A stretch of DNA of 64,000 nt from Chrysophaeum taylorii (taxonomy: Eukaryota; Sar; Pelagophyceae; Pelagomonadales; Pelagomonadaceae). The position numbers were made by a program, and so were the translations under genes. The notes under the pieces are model-generated. The model did not search any database. It was not told the origin of the DNA and saw nothing but the letters and a program-made list of their open reading frames with translations. The stretch spans positions 62,001 through 126,000 of the forward strand of contig JAQMWT010000037.1 of assembly GCA_029834535.1 (NCBI GenBank). The letters are read 5' to 3'. This document shows, piece by piece, positions 10,577 through 21,935 of the stretch (positions are counted from its first letter, which is position 1; every line of letters starts with the position of its first letter).

Positions 10577-10890
10577 CGCCAACTTAACTAACTCCAGACC
10601 TCTCCCGAGGCATGGGAGCCAGAGCATGGGAGCCAGGCCGGACCACAGGAGCCGATCCGGAATCACAGAGGAAAATCACGCAACTGGGGCAAAGGCGAGG
10701 GACGAGGACTGGTTGATGGCGGACCGCCACTGCGCGCGGTCTTGTGCGAGGTCGTGCAAAAGCGTCGCAGGTCTAGCGAACGTGTTGGTCCGCGAACAAT
10801 CGACCTGTCCGTCGCGTTTTTGTTGCCCAACCGAACGAACCCCATCCCAGCGCGGACTTTCCGGGTGCTAACTGGCCAGCCCGGGAGTGA
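10577..10890 (-). repeat. Inverted repeat, right arm
   Basis: Reverse-complement partner of 8778-9095. Single-base differences are scattered across the arm, so the two arms are related but not freshly duplicated. Neither arm matches the decayed LINE at 20.4-21.9 kb. Confidence 0.7.
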
Positions 10891-11820
10891 GCGCGGCGTT
10901 ACGCATTTCGCAGTCGACAGTGAGATTTAGACTCGCACCAACGCGTCGTGCGAAGCCAACGTCGACTTCCCACCAGCCTTCGGCGTCTAATGTTGTCGTT
11001 ACCGCATAAATTTGATGCAGGAAGTGCCATAAGGACGCGGCCACAGCACACTCCGATTACAACACTCCGCAAAATGGCGTGACAGCGAAGGTCGTGAACT
11101 TTCCGTAGACGCAAAGTGCGGATAGCGCAGCGCTGCTCCGATCGCGTGCTTTCGCGGCCCGAAGTTGGTGTTCGATTTAGAACATATTGTGCCGTCGCAG
11201 ACGCACGTCGCAGCCGTTGGAGCGGACCAAGCAACTTTTACTAGAAGCCGGCGTTTCCGACGGCCAACAACACCTCCTAGCGCGGCCACCAGCTGCTAGT
11301 GCGTTGCTCCGTGGTCCCTTGCTCCCGGCGGCGCGGTCCGCGGGAGATTATCGGAGGCTTTGAATGGATATGAGCAGCTTATCGCCGAAGAGGCCGCTGC
11401 GGTGAAGGACCCACCGGCCGGACCGGAGCCCGTCGGCATCGATCTCGCAACGTCAACGATCTCGCGCACCGCACGTAGCGCTAGGCCCCGAGGTTGCGCT
11501 GGTTGGCGCTCGACGACAACGTCTAGCCCCCACTTCACATTTGCCGCTGTCATCTTCCACTGCCGGGGTAGAACGCTGGTGCTGGCCGTCAGCAGGGAGG
11601 GGGTCGACCAATACCTCCAGGACCAGGACTTCGCCGAGGCCGCGGCTGAGCAACGAGAGCGCAAGCGCGTCGTCAGCGGGAAGGTCCGAGGTCTGATCGT
11701 CAAACCAAATCGCTCAACGGTGCAGTCCATCTTTCCGGGTGACCAGATTCCATCTCGCCACTCCTCAGACACCTCAGTGGACGCACAAAGCTCTATATTC
11801 CGCGTTTTACCTTTTCGGCC

Positions 11821-12900
11821 TCAGTTCGCTACAATTTGCAGCTGTCCGAAAGTCTCCTTCGAGCTTACTGTAGGTTTTAAAAGATCGACTACTAAAAGCG
11901 GGAGGTGCGTGTTTTTCGCATGGTGTGTGGGGGGTGAAGGATGTGCCTGATAACTGGCGTAGATAGGTATGCGGGACCTAGTCGGGGTCATCGCCGAGAG
12001 AGACCGCGGGGCAGGCGAAGAGAGGACGGGCCCCGCCCGTAGGTCGTACGCATGCTGCAGCCGGACGTATGTGCGACGAAGGGCGACGTCCTGCTGGGGT
12101 CGGGCGGCCTGGGTGGGGCTGCTCGAGGCGGCGACATGGGTGAGGGCGGTGAGGGCACAGCGCGCCCGGCCCAATGCGTTGGCGATCCCCCGCTCACGGT
12201 AGATGCGGCGAGTTTGGGCCGCCTTTGCCTCTGCGAAGTTTGGCGCAGCCGCTTTCCACCCAGGTTCGCGCAGCGATGCGCTCTGAGCATGTTTTGGCGA
12301 GGGCGTGGCATGCCGCGCTCGCCTCACCGAAGGCACCAAAAACGAGGCCGGCGACGGTGCCGTAGCTACGTAGCCGCTGTTCGACAGGGCCCGAGAAGTC
12401 AGGCCGTGGTGCCGTAGCCGGCTGGGTGATGATGGCGTCGATGCCGCGGGCGTGAGCGAGGTATTCGGAGTGGACTTGCGCTGCGCGTTGATCGACAGGC
12501 GACGGGTGGGAGGGATGGAGGGCGTGTGCGGTATAGAACGAACCCCATGCATGTGACTCGGGTTTTGAGGGTCGTAGAGTTGCTCCCTGTTGTCGAGCAG
12601 GGTGTGGATGTCCGGGACGATGTGGCGTTGGGCGAGATTGGCTCGATACCGGCCGTAGAGGCGCGCGCGAACGGCAGGGGCGACGACGTCAGCAAAGATG
12701 CCGAAGACCTCGGACAGGACGGGGATGCCGGCCGCATTCGAGTAAGGCGTCGTGCCAGGTGGTCCTCCGCGGTTGAGAAGGTTGAGGTGCGTGAGAAGCG
12801 CCTTGCCGTGGGCGTCGAGGACGGCATCAGTGCCCAGAATGCGAGTGCCCACGAGGCCCGAACAAGCTGGAGAGGGGTAGCCAAAGTATTGGGCACACAT
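11821..12900 (-). CDS. Unrecognised 359-aa ORF
   Basis: The first ~130 residues look protein-like, with runs such as CSGLVGTRILGTDAVLDAHG and IPVLSEVFGIFADVVAPAVR followed by LYGRYRANLAQRHIVPD. After that the sequence becomes Ser/Pro/Arg-rich and may not be coding. I do not recognise a family. Given the gene-poor, repeat-bearing surroundings it may belong to a mobile element, but no polymerase, integrase or transposase motif is visible. Equally it could be a lineage-specific host gene whose 3' half is mis-framed. Confidence 0.3.
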   Translation of the reverse strand: MCAQYFGYPSPACSGLVGTRILGTDAVLDAHGKALLTHLNLLNRGGPPGTTPYSNAAGIPVLSEVFGIFADVVAPAVRARLYGRYRANLAQRHIVPDIHTLLDNREQLYDPQNPSHMHGVRSIPHTPSIPPTRRLSINAQRKSTPNTSLTPAASTPSSPSRLRHHGLTSRALSNSGYVATAPSPASFLVPSVRRARHATPSPKHAQSASLREPGWKAAAPNFAEAKAAQTRRIYRERGIANALGRARCALTALTHVAASSSPTQAARPQQDVALRRTYVRLQHAYDLRAGPVLSSPAPRSLSAMTPTRSRIPIYASYQAHPSPPTHHAKNTHLPLLVVDLLKPTVSSKETFGQLQIVAN

Positions 12901-13556
12901 CTCGGCCCAGCACCGGTTGGGGATTTTTCTGTAGGTTTCTTCAGAAACGGAAATTTTGGAGAATCCAGGAAGATTCTTGGTCGGCGTTCACTTTTCAGGA
13001 ATTCCGCGAGTCATACCACTTCGCCCGACGTGCATCAAGCGGCCCCGGAGACTCTGGCTCCGAAGGTTGCTGCGGAACAACTGCCGCGGCAGGCTCCGGT
13101 CGCCACGGTCCGCGCCGCCTCCAGTTACGCACTTTTGAAATCTGCCAGACGATGCGGTGTCCACGAAAAGGTTGATGCCGCTTTCGCCGACAGTCTGCGT
13201 GGCCACGTCCTCGGCGATCGCCTTAGCGAAGGACGGGGGCACCGCCGAGTTCGAATACGCCAAAATCGAGCGACAAAGAGAGGCCGCGCTTCTCAAGCGC
13301 AAGCACTCCTCCCATCGCGCGATCGACGCGTCAATTCTATGCGCGTTGACTTTGGAGGATAACTAACGTCGCTGACTAGCTATATGCATGACCCTGGTGA
13401 TTACCTCGGCACACGAAAAGCGTGGCGAGTGGACAAGGAAGAGTCCCCTCTTGTATCGAAGCCGCTCTGTGGCCTTACTGGAGTCGCCTCCGACCGCTAG
13501 CGGCACGTCGGGCGCCGAAATTGGACTCTCCATACGGTCGCCAACTTCAGGCATAG

Positions 13557-13567
13557 TGTATATAAGG
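13557..13567 (+). promoter_or_regulatory. TATA-box-like element of the AMP-ligase gene
   Basis: The sequence gtatataagg lies about 30 bp before the first in-frame ATG (13593) and about 200 bp before the second good ATG (13767). If it is the TATA box, transcription would start near 13590, which favours the later ATG. That is inference from spacing. Confidence 0.45.
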
Positions 13568-13592
13568 CACACGGGCTCGCCCGGAGTCACTT

Positions 13593-16500
13593 GTGCCTTC
13601 ACGGAAGAGGACTCCTCGGAGGCCCGAACGAAAAACTCCGGTCAAAATCGACCGATTTCCCCCTCAAAAAACCTGCGGACCCCGGTTGGGTTTATGGTCG
13701 GACATATATGCTTGTATTCTCGGCTTTGACTTGTGGAAAGACGAGCAGGTGTGGAATCTTTGGAATATGGAAAGGTCGTGCGTGGAGAGAGCACGCCCAG
13801 CGTGGTATCGTAAGTGGAGCGAGGCGCCGTCGTTGCTCGCTCAGGCCTCGGCGACGGTGTCCCAGTTGCGCGGCGAGACGAGCATCGTCTGGCTCGGCTC
13901 GGACAACCGCGAAGAAGTGTGTATGAGCTTCGGCACGATGTGGGAACGGACGACAACCGTGATGCGGTATCTCACCGAACAAGGGGTCGCGACCAAAGGG
14001 GACCGTGTACTCCTGTGCATGAGCCCAGGTCCGACTTTTTTCTGGGTGATGCTTGCTTGCCTGCGCGGCGGCATCGTCGCCGTGCCCGTCTACCCGCCTA
14101 ACCCGAGCCGCCACATGCAGCGCGGTCTCGACAAGCTGCAGCTTCTCCGCGAGAACTGTCAGGCGAATGCGTGCTGCTGCGACAAAGACGTCGATAGGCT
14201 TCGACGCACGACCAGCGTTCTCTACGACTGGCCGTCGGGCCTCGCGTGGGTGAATTGCGAGGGCATGACCGAGGTCTCGTCGGGTTCAGTCGTGAGCGCG
14301 CTAGGCCGTGCCATCAGCGCCGACCACGGCTTCGAGGAGGTGGCAGCATCGAAGCAACTGGAGACGAATGTCGATGAAGACCACATCGCATTTCTCCAGT
14401 ACACTAGCGGATCGACCGGCGAGCCCAAGGGCGTCATGCTTTCGCACCGCAACCTCTGGCACAACGTGAACGAGTTGTACATACCGACCTTGGAACGAGG
14501 CGCCGCCTTGGACGATCGCACAACCGAAGTCAGTGTTGAGTCAACCGCCCGTTAATGATGTATCCATCCATGATTTAGCGTCGAGGTAACGATTTCAGGT
14601 TTCTTTTCCTCATTTCAAGTTTCGCGGCGTTCCACAAAGGCTGATCGGCTGCAGCTGGCTACCCCAATATCACGACACCGGCTTGGTCCAGAGAGCAGGG
14701 TCTTTCTTTTCTCAACCCATGAAGAAGAACTAACGTACTGCGGTGCTCGGCGTAGGTCCTCATGTTCCTCGGGCCGTTCGTCGGGGGCTGGAAGATGATC
14801 CACACGTCGCCGTTGATATTCCTGGCCGATCCACTCGGGTGGCTCAAAACGATGTCGACGTACAAGGTCCACTGGTCGGCGTCGCCTGACTTTGGATTCG
14901 ATCTGTGCGTCCGACGCCTTTCGCGATCTCCGGCGGACTTTCTCGAGAGTATCGACCTCTCGAGCATCTTGCGCCTCGGGGCCGGCGTAGGACAAAGGTG
15001 CCGGCCCGACCAACTCCGGACGTTCTACGATACGGTTGCGGCGGCCGCGGGTATCTACGCGCCGTTCGAGCGCTTCTTCATGCCCGCGTACGGCCTCGCC
15101 GAGCACGTCGTCGGCACTTCGTTCGAACTCGACGGAATCGTCAGCTCGAAAACGATCCCGTCGCTCGTCTCGAGCGGGTCACAGTTTCTCTGCGACATCA
15201 GCATCGTCGACCCGGAGACGCGGACTGTTGTCACCGGCGACGCGATGACCGGCGAGCTCTGGATATCGGGTTCGGATTCGGAAGCTCGAGGTTATTGGGG
15301 CAAGCCCGAGCTCTCCGAGGAGACGTTTCGAGCTCGCGCGCAAAACGAGGACGACGACCGGTCTTATCTTCGCACCGGGGACTTGGCCTTCGTCGAAGAT
15401 GGTCACCTGTTTATCTGCGGTCGACTCAAAGATCTCATCATCGTTGGTGGCTGCAACTACTATCCGGAAGACTGCGAGATCGCCGCCGACAAAGCGACTG
15501 CCGGCGTCGGGCGACCCGGGTGCATCGCAGCGTTCGCGATAGAGAATCTTGAAGACAACGGCGAGGAGACCCTCGCCCTCGTCTTTGAGGTTTACGAGCA
15601 CACCGAACTTGAAGCGGCCGATGCTGCGCAGCGTGCCGCGAGTGCCGTTTTCCGGGACGTGGGTCTCAATCCGGCTCGCGTCGTAGCAATCAAAGAGAAG
15701 TCGATTCCAAAGACGACGAGTGGCAAGATTCGTCGGCGCGCGACGCGCGACGCGCTCAGAGAAGGCACCCTCTCGATTGTCTTCGACACGGCGGCCAAGC
15801 TCGCGGACGCGTCGCCTCGTTCAAACGAGACGAGGCCGATCTTAGAGAGAATGTTCTCTTGGCTCAGCGCCGCATCCCCAGCGCCTGATGGGGATACGGA
15901 GTCGCTCGTCTCGATCGTCACGCCAAAAAAAAAACCCTCACCATACTCGAAGGCGACGGCATTCACTTTTCAAGAGACTACCCCCGAGCTGCTGCGACCG
16001 TCGGTTAACCAAAGTTTGAACAACAAAACGGGGAGGTCCTGGACGTCCCTCAAGAGTGTCCGAGAAACAGTCCTTGCTGCGTGCAACGACGACGACGACG
16101 ACGACGAAAAAAAATCGACGACGAGGGTCCTCCCCAGCCCGCTCTCGACCCTCGAGGACATCGCCGCCGCTTCTTCAAGCTCTGGCGGTGGTGGTCAGGT
16201 TGTTAGGGAGACGCTTGACGCCGTACGACACAAGCTGCTCGCGTCGCCCACTCTCGAGTGGACGGCAGACGAGCTCGCGCGCAGTATCGAGGTCGCTTTC
16301 GTTGAAGTCACTCTCGTGTTCGAGACGCGGCGACGCGCAGTCGCTCGGGAAATCAACAGCAAGACCTGCGTATTCGACGTTGGACTATCGTCGATGGAAC
16401 TCGTCGGCCTCCGAGACACCGTGACGGTGGCGCTCGATGTCGACGTCAAGTTGGAGCTCTTGTTGCGAGCGACGTTTCCAATCTCTTCTCTCGCCGAGGA

Positions 16501-19500
16501 GATCGTCGCGACCGTCGAGGCCATCTCCGACGAGGCAAGGGCAGAAGCTCGCGTCGCTTCCGGGGTGTTCGGCGGCACTTGCCCCGCAGAAGGCGCTGCA
16601 GCACTCGAAGCTTACTCCGAGCTCGCTGACCTGGGCGACGATCGGGTGTTTCCGTACGCGTTGTCTCGCTTCGAGCGCGCGACGACGTGCCAGGTCATCG
16701 CGTTCTGTTTATGGCTGCCGTGTGGCATCATGCTCGCAGCGGTGCGGCTGTGTGCTTTCGCAGCGCTCGTCGCGTCCACGTCGCCGGTCAGCTGCCTTCG
16801 GCACCTGCACTTCATCATCGGCCTCCGGTTGACCGCGTTGGATGCTGGTGCCTCGAAGTCGTCGACGAACAAAAGAACGGGCTCCGGCGATGTTGAGGAC
16901 GATGACGAAGATGACGAACTGACGACGACCAGTTGTAATCTCCCAGTCTCCGACGATGAGCCAACTCTGGTCCTCGTAAATCACCACGTGACACCCGACT
17001 TGTTTTTTGTAGTCCACGCGCTCTTACGACGCGCGAAAGCGCCACTGGTTCCGGTGGTTCTGGCGCACGACAAGCTCGCTTCGTTTTATCGGATTTCGGG
17101 GCTGGGAGGAATGGTTGAGCTGGCAAGCGGGACAACTGTCCTTGAGCGGGTTGAGGCGTGGAAGGAACACGACGAGGCGCGCCGACGCCCAATGGTGCTC
17201 GCGCCGCACGGACAGACGCTTCGGGCGCCGTTCATCTCGCCGCCAATGAAGTATTGGCTCACGCAGGACGTCCGCACGGTCGTCGCGTCGACGATACTGG
17301 CGAACAACCCCTTCAACATGGAACTTCGCGTCGTGGGTGGGAGCTTGCTCCTCGACTTCCTTTTATTCCTGGCCATGCCAACGCATCGCGCGACAATCCA
17401 CTTCGACCTCGTGCGTCGCGGGGAGCGCCAGCTACAAGCGGAAGAAGAAGACGGAAAGGCGTCGCCCAGTTGGCTGCGGGCCTGGGGCAACGTTGTCACA
17501 TCGCGCGGGCTCACAGTCACACCCTGGTCCCCCCAACTCAAGTCTCGAGTTGTCAGCGGGGACTCGTCGCCGCGCGAACTCAACGATGATCACTTCGAGA
17601 CCATATTGGGCCACGCGGCTGCGAGGAACAATCAAATGCGAGCACTAGTCGTCGTTGTCGAGAGAGTCCTACGGCACCCAGGAAACACGAGTGTCATCAA
17701 TCGTAAGCTTGACACGTTGCTCACGTCGTACGCTGCGCGCTTCGACCTCGTCGTCGTCCAAAACGGCAAGGTCGGAATAGATGTCGTCGATTATTTTTTC
17801 GCCAAGTTGGTTCCGACGGTGTCGGTGACGCTGTCGCCATACGCGTCGCTCGCGGAGACCGTCGAGGGATACTCCCCTGACGTCGTTTTCGTTGCGTCTC
17901 TCGAGGAACTTCCGCGAGGTCTGCTCGCGACGCGCCGCGCGGCCGTCGTCGTGGTGAACCCCTCTGACGCGGACCGCAACACCGCCGAAGCATTTGGCCT
18001 CTCAGTGTTGCGGGCGCCCGAGGGTGTTGCGTCCTGGTGGCGAAGCTTGAATCAGTTCGAGGCCAACATAATCGCGAGGATCCAACGTTGGATGTTGCGG
18101 TCGTGCGTTACGCAGATCTTTGTCTCCTGGGTTCATTGGATATTTGCGGAGGAACAGGTGATCGTCCTCGGCTGCGTGCTCGCCGCGGCGCGTCAGAGTC
18201 CCGACCTTGTTATCTCCGTGGGTCGCGCCTACACCATCACGCACGCGTGGGCGTGCTACGTACCTAAACTCTTCTTTGCGAGGCCCCGGCCATTCTGGTT
18301 AGAGAATAATCACGTCAAGTTTGCGTGCTCGTGGGATCTCTCCGTGCACGACAACAGCTTCCCGTCCGGCCATGCGGCCTTCGTCGCGACAATTGCTGCG
18401 ACCTGCTGGAATTTTGGTGCTGTGCGAATCACGAGCCTCGTTACCACTTGTCTCGCGGTCGTCGCGGCTTTCGCGCGCGTCGCTGCCGGAGTCCACTATC
18501 CGTCCGACGTTGTTGTTGGCGCTACGGGCGCCGTGGTGCTCAACTATCTCGTGTTCTGGCCACTCGGTCTCTTGGAAAGATCCCGAGGCCCTAAGGGTTT
18601 TATGGTGCGCGACGAGGAGCTCGTGAACCGCCAGCTCGGCGCGACAGCGGCGGTGACTGCTGTCAACGCTATTGGGATCCTCTTCGCATTTTTGTTTGCG
18701 AAGGTACCCCCGATGACAGATCGCATCGCCTGGACGAGGACGCATTCATCAGAGTCTCCAAATCGATGGACTTATTAGACGCCGGCGGTTTTTTTTAAGA
18801 GGTTTCGTTTCTCTCGCCGTAGGTATCAAAAGCACGTCGACGCGGCTGGCGTCAATCGAAGCGTCCAACTCATTGACTCGCACAAAAAAATTGAAAGTGC
18901 CGTGACTGCCCTCTTCGCCGCATCGATCACCGTGTTTTGGACGACTGCCTTGACTCGTGAGATATATGTTGCGAACAGGTGGCTACCGTACGACCGTGAG
19001 TCGCGCGTCGGAGGGAGGAAGAAGAAGCATTTCTTCTTATGAATCGCCACGTTATAGGCGAGCCGAAGCACGCAGCGGCTGCCATCCTTATTTCGATCGC
19101 GAGCGTCGTGCTCTTCCTCTTAACCCGTGGGTATGCGCGTCGCACCAAAGCGAAAAACAACCGCGGATGCTTTTTTGTCATCCAAACCGTGCTCATCGCG
19201 GTGCTCTTGTTCTTCAATTTGGTTGTCGTGGACGTCATCATCTTCAAGCTCTTCGAAAACGAAAAGATGAAATGCATCAGCGGTTTCAGAGGGTCGGATT
19301 TTAGATTCGAGAACTTTGACTCGTATCCGACTTACTTTCGCGAAGACAGTACGCTGACGCTCGCGCAAGCTGGAACGTACCAAGGGCCAGAGGATATCGA
19401 AGAATACATGCGGTAAGGAGGATAGTGCCTCCTGGGTGGTCATGATATTTCTTGTCGCAGGTACGCGTCGCACTTTTCGCCGTTTTTTTCCTTTGCGGCT

Positions 19501-20109
19501 CTGGTTAAGGAGTCGATCACGTTCAAGTCATTCGACGTCGACGCCGGTATCTGCCAGTTCGTCACCGTCCAAACGTCCGATTACATCACGAATCCGAATG
19601 TCGCTCTTGCAACGCGAGTGAACGCAACAAGCTTGGCAAAGATATACTACGACTCATACGACGATTACTTTCCGCGCGTCGACGTATACTATTCTCGAGG
19701 TCTCGTTAATTTCCTCTTCGAGGAGACCTTGAATACGCAGCAAACGAGGGAGTTTATCTGCGGCGTCATGGCGGACAACTGCACATTCACTACTCGAAGC
19801 ATGGCCGAATGCGTCGCTGACTTGGACGCACTCCCAACGTTCTCGAGTAACTACAGCCACGTTGACGGCAACAGCGAAGCCTGCCGCGACCTGCACGGAG
19901 TCTTCGCGCGCGACGACCCGGAAAATCATTGTCCGCATATTTCCTTCGAGCCAATGGTTGACCCCAAGGGCCGGATCAAGTGCCAGAACTCGTCGAACAT
20001 GCTCCCCTCGGACCTATTCGATGACTTCGACATCGACTTCTACGAGAACTTCTGCGAGGACAACGGTGTCGACCCGGACCAAGGCTACGTGGTCGATGCC
20101 GCCTGGTGA
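13593..20109 (+). CDS. Multidomain lipid-assembly protein: FAAL - carrier - HX4D acyltransferase - PAP2 - membrane/luminal tail
   Basis: Six exons can be joined in one frame: 13593-14528, 14599-14685, 14756-18753, 18823-18995, 19058-19412 and 19461-20109. The introns are 70, 70, 69, 62 and 48 bp, all GT..AG, and the product is ~2065 aa. Start 13593 is the first ATG; 13767 is an alternative that still keeps the whole ligase. Fatty-acyl-AMP ligase, residues ~60-670: P-loop LQYTSGSTGEPKGVML, SWLPQYHDTGL, GRLKDLIIVGG and the C-terminal Lys motif PKTTSGKIRRR. Carrier protein: FDVGLSSMEL, Ser ~887. Membrane segments follow at ~985-1040. The acyltransferase has NHHVTPDL (HX4D, ~1082) and APHGQTLRAPF (~1157), GPAT-like. 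PAP2 phosphatase has KLFFARPRP, FPSGH and ARVAAGVHYPSD (~1512-1587). The tail has more membrane helices and a domain with several N-glycosylation sites, perhaps SnoaL/NTF2-like. Inferred role: activate a fatty acid, hold it on the carrier, acylate a lipid phosphate and dephosphorylate the product at a membrane. Confidence 0.8.
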
Positions 20110-20168
20110 TCACAAAACAGCAACCCACTCAGGCTCCCAACAAGTGAGTGAGCTCACAACGTGATCCC

Positions 20169-20207
20169 AACGAAACGAAACGAAACGAAACGAAACGAAA
20201 CGAAACG
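20169..20207. repeat. Pentanucleotide microsatellite (CGAAA)n
   Basis: About seven uninterrupted copies of cgaaa lie ~60 bp past the stop of the AMP-ligase gene, probably in its 3' UTR. A TTC run follows at 20351-20375. Confidence 0.9.
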
Positions 20208-20439
20208 TGTGCACCACAAATTTTGAGCCACAGCAGCAATGTACATCTGATTTTCTTACTAGAACATCATTTAAATAGCCCAATTTTACCTTACTTACGG
20301 AAAAAGACTGTCAAAAGTCAACAAACTCACCAACTGTCACCTGCACCCGCTTCTTCTTCTTCTTCTTCTTCTTCTGCGCATTTCTGTCGCCGCCGCTGCG
20401 TGCGAGTCAAGGTCCTACAGGTGGCCGGTTACCACAAAT

Positions 20440-21935
20440 TTCTATATTTTATTGCGAGGGACATAGCGGACAGACAGGTCGAGAGAAGTCCGGTTCTTGG
20501 TATTTTGGCGAAGAAAGGTGACCTTTCGCAGCTAGGTTCCTATCGCGGCGTGACGATGCTAAAGGTCGCGCAAAAGATTGTCTCCAACATCATGCGCGCG
20601 GGCGGCCTTGGTGTCTGTCATATCCGCTGAGCTAGATGACGAATCGCGGTGCTTCTTTCGGCCGGAACGGGGGACTACCGACGCAACCCTCCTCAGCATG
20701 AAGACGGCATTGAAGAAGCGTCGTGAGCATGGCATGGAAACGTGGGTCGTACGCGTTGATTTAGTCGAGGCTTTCGACAGGCGTGTTCCCGCGGGAACTA
20801 ATATGGCAAGTGCTATCGAAGTTCGGCGTTCTGTCGAAAATTGCACGCCTCACTAGAGCGCTCCACAGCATACAAGTGCGGTTTTCTACCTCCGGCGCTA
20901 CCTGCTCAACAATCATCGGCGTTAAGCAGCGTGATGTCCCCGGTTCTTTTTGTTCTGTACATGGCGGCCTTGACCATCTCATGGCAGCGACGCGAGGGTC
21001 GGGAACCAATCTTTCATGACAAAACAAGGCGATGTACTCACTGGAAGTCGTTACAGCACAAAAAATGAGGAAGTCGAACTCGAAGAGTCGGCTAACGCAG
21101 ATGATGTGGCGTTTCCGTTTTTTGCGCTGAAAACGAGGAGACAGACAGACACCCCGTCTCATCAGATGCTCTACCAGATGGAGTTTGGAAGTCCACATGG
21201 GTGACCGCCAAGCAGGGAAATAGTCGAAATTCGAGATACTGATTGTTGCCAAGCCAGGCATTCTCTACGATGACCCGGCAATCTACGATGGTGCCGACCT
21301 CTCCGACTTGGTGACCGTAGTCCGCTGGTGGCGACGTTTAAGTCCCTGGGCTTGGTACTCTCTCACAACTGTAGTGACTCTGGGGACGTAAACTCTCGTC
21401 AGAAGAAGGCGGCAGCGGCTTTCGGCCCGCTCCGTCGTTAAGTTTTTCCCTCCTCTCGAGGTAGGTTTCTGCGTCTCATCCTCGCCATCCTCCTCCAAGG
21501 TGCGGAATCATGGTGCGTAACCGAGGTTGTCTAGAGTCGCCTACGATGCTTTCACGCTCAGTGCGCGATGTGTTACACGTCGCCAGCTTTTGAATCGTCA
21601 TATTAAAGTGAACTTCATCCCTCCTCCAGCGCCTTGGACTGGAGACTATCGATACCAACATCTCTCGCCGAGAACTCCGATGGACAATCTATGTTGTCCG
21701 CATGCCCTGCTTCTTTCGGAATCAAGATGCTCTCCTCAAGGTGCGCCTCCAAGCGCCCCCGCCTCCAAGCACGCCACAGTTCACGTACGGCCGTGGTCTC
21801 AACAAGGCACTCAGCAAATTCCACGTGCCAACGAAGACCTAGCTCAAAACCGTGAGAACTGGCGACGGATCATCAGCTTGCTTGATCCACCCTTAGAACT
21901 GCCTTGGTCTGAACGCCCAGTCACCCCCTGCTGAT
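20440..21935 (+). mobile_element. Decayed LINE (non-LTR retrotransposon), reverse-transcriptase C-terminal part
   Basis: Pieces of a non-LTR reverse transcriptase can be read in order on the plus strand in different frames. In order they are: a YRGVTMLKVAQKIVSNIM-like piece near 20540; FRPERGTTDATLLSMKTALK and then WVVRVDLVEAFDR at 20650-20780; a KFGVLSKIARLTRALHS piece; IGVKQ near 20930; FVLYMAAL; and a late SRLRCFHAQCAM piece near 21530. These follow the RT order of algal and oomycete LINEs. The 5' endonuclease part and a clear poly-A tail are not visible. Several frame changes and stops mean the copy is dead. It fills the gap between the AMP-ligase and actin genes. Confidence 0.75.

Larger units (their letters stand above)
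8778..10890. mobile_element. 2.1-kb segment bounded by ~315-bp inverted repeats
   Basis: The left arm at about 8778-9095 reappears reverse-complemented at about 10577-10890 with roughly 90% identity by eye. Shared blocks include gttagcacccggaaagtccg near the outer edge and cctcgggagaggtct near the inner edge. The 1.5-kb interior holds coiled-coil-like open frames on the minus strand but no transposase I recognise. This could be a non-autonomous terminal-inverted-repeat or foldback element, or two dispersed copies of a repeat in opposite orientation. I could not identify target-site duplications. Confidence 0.4.
10891..13592. other. Gene-poor region with one long frame of unknown origin
   Basis: No domain could be named with confidence between the inverted-repeat segment and the AMP-ligase gene. 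The only notable frame is at 11821-12900 on the minus strand (separate entry). A TATA-like site sits at the right edge. Confidence 0.4.

Noticed and set aside
14535-14600. Premature end of the AMP-ligase gene at the stop near 14553
   Set aside because: A 70-bp GT..AG intron at 14529-14598 removes the stop and restores the conserved SWLPQYHD region in frame.
19039-19416. Separate small membrane-protein gene starting at the ATG at 19039
   Set aside because: The ATG lies inside a GTGAGT..AG intron (18996-19057). Splicing joins the following sequence in frame to the megaprotein, which is the simpler explanation.
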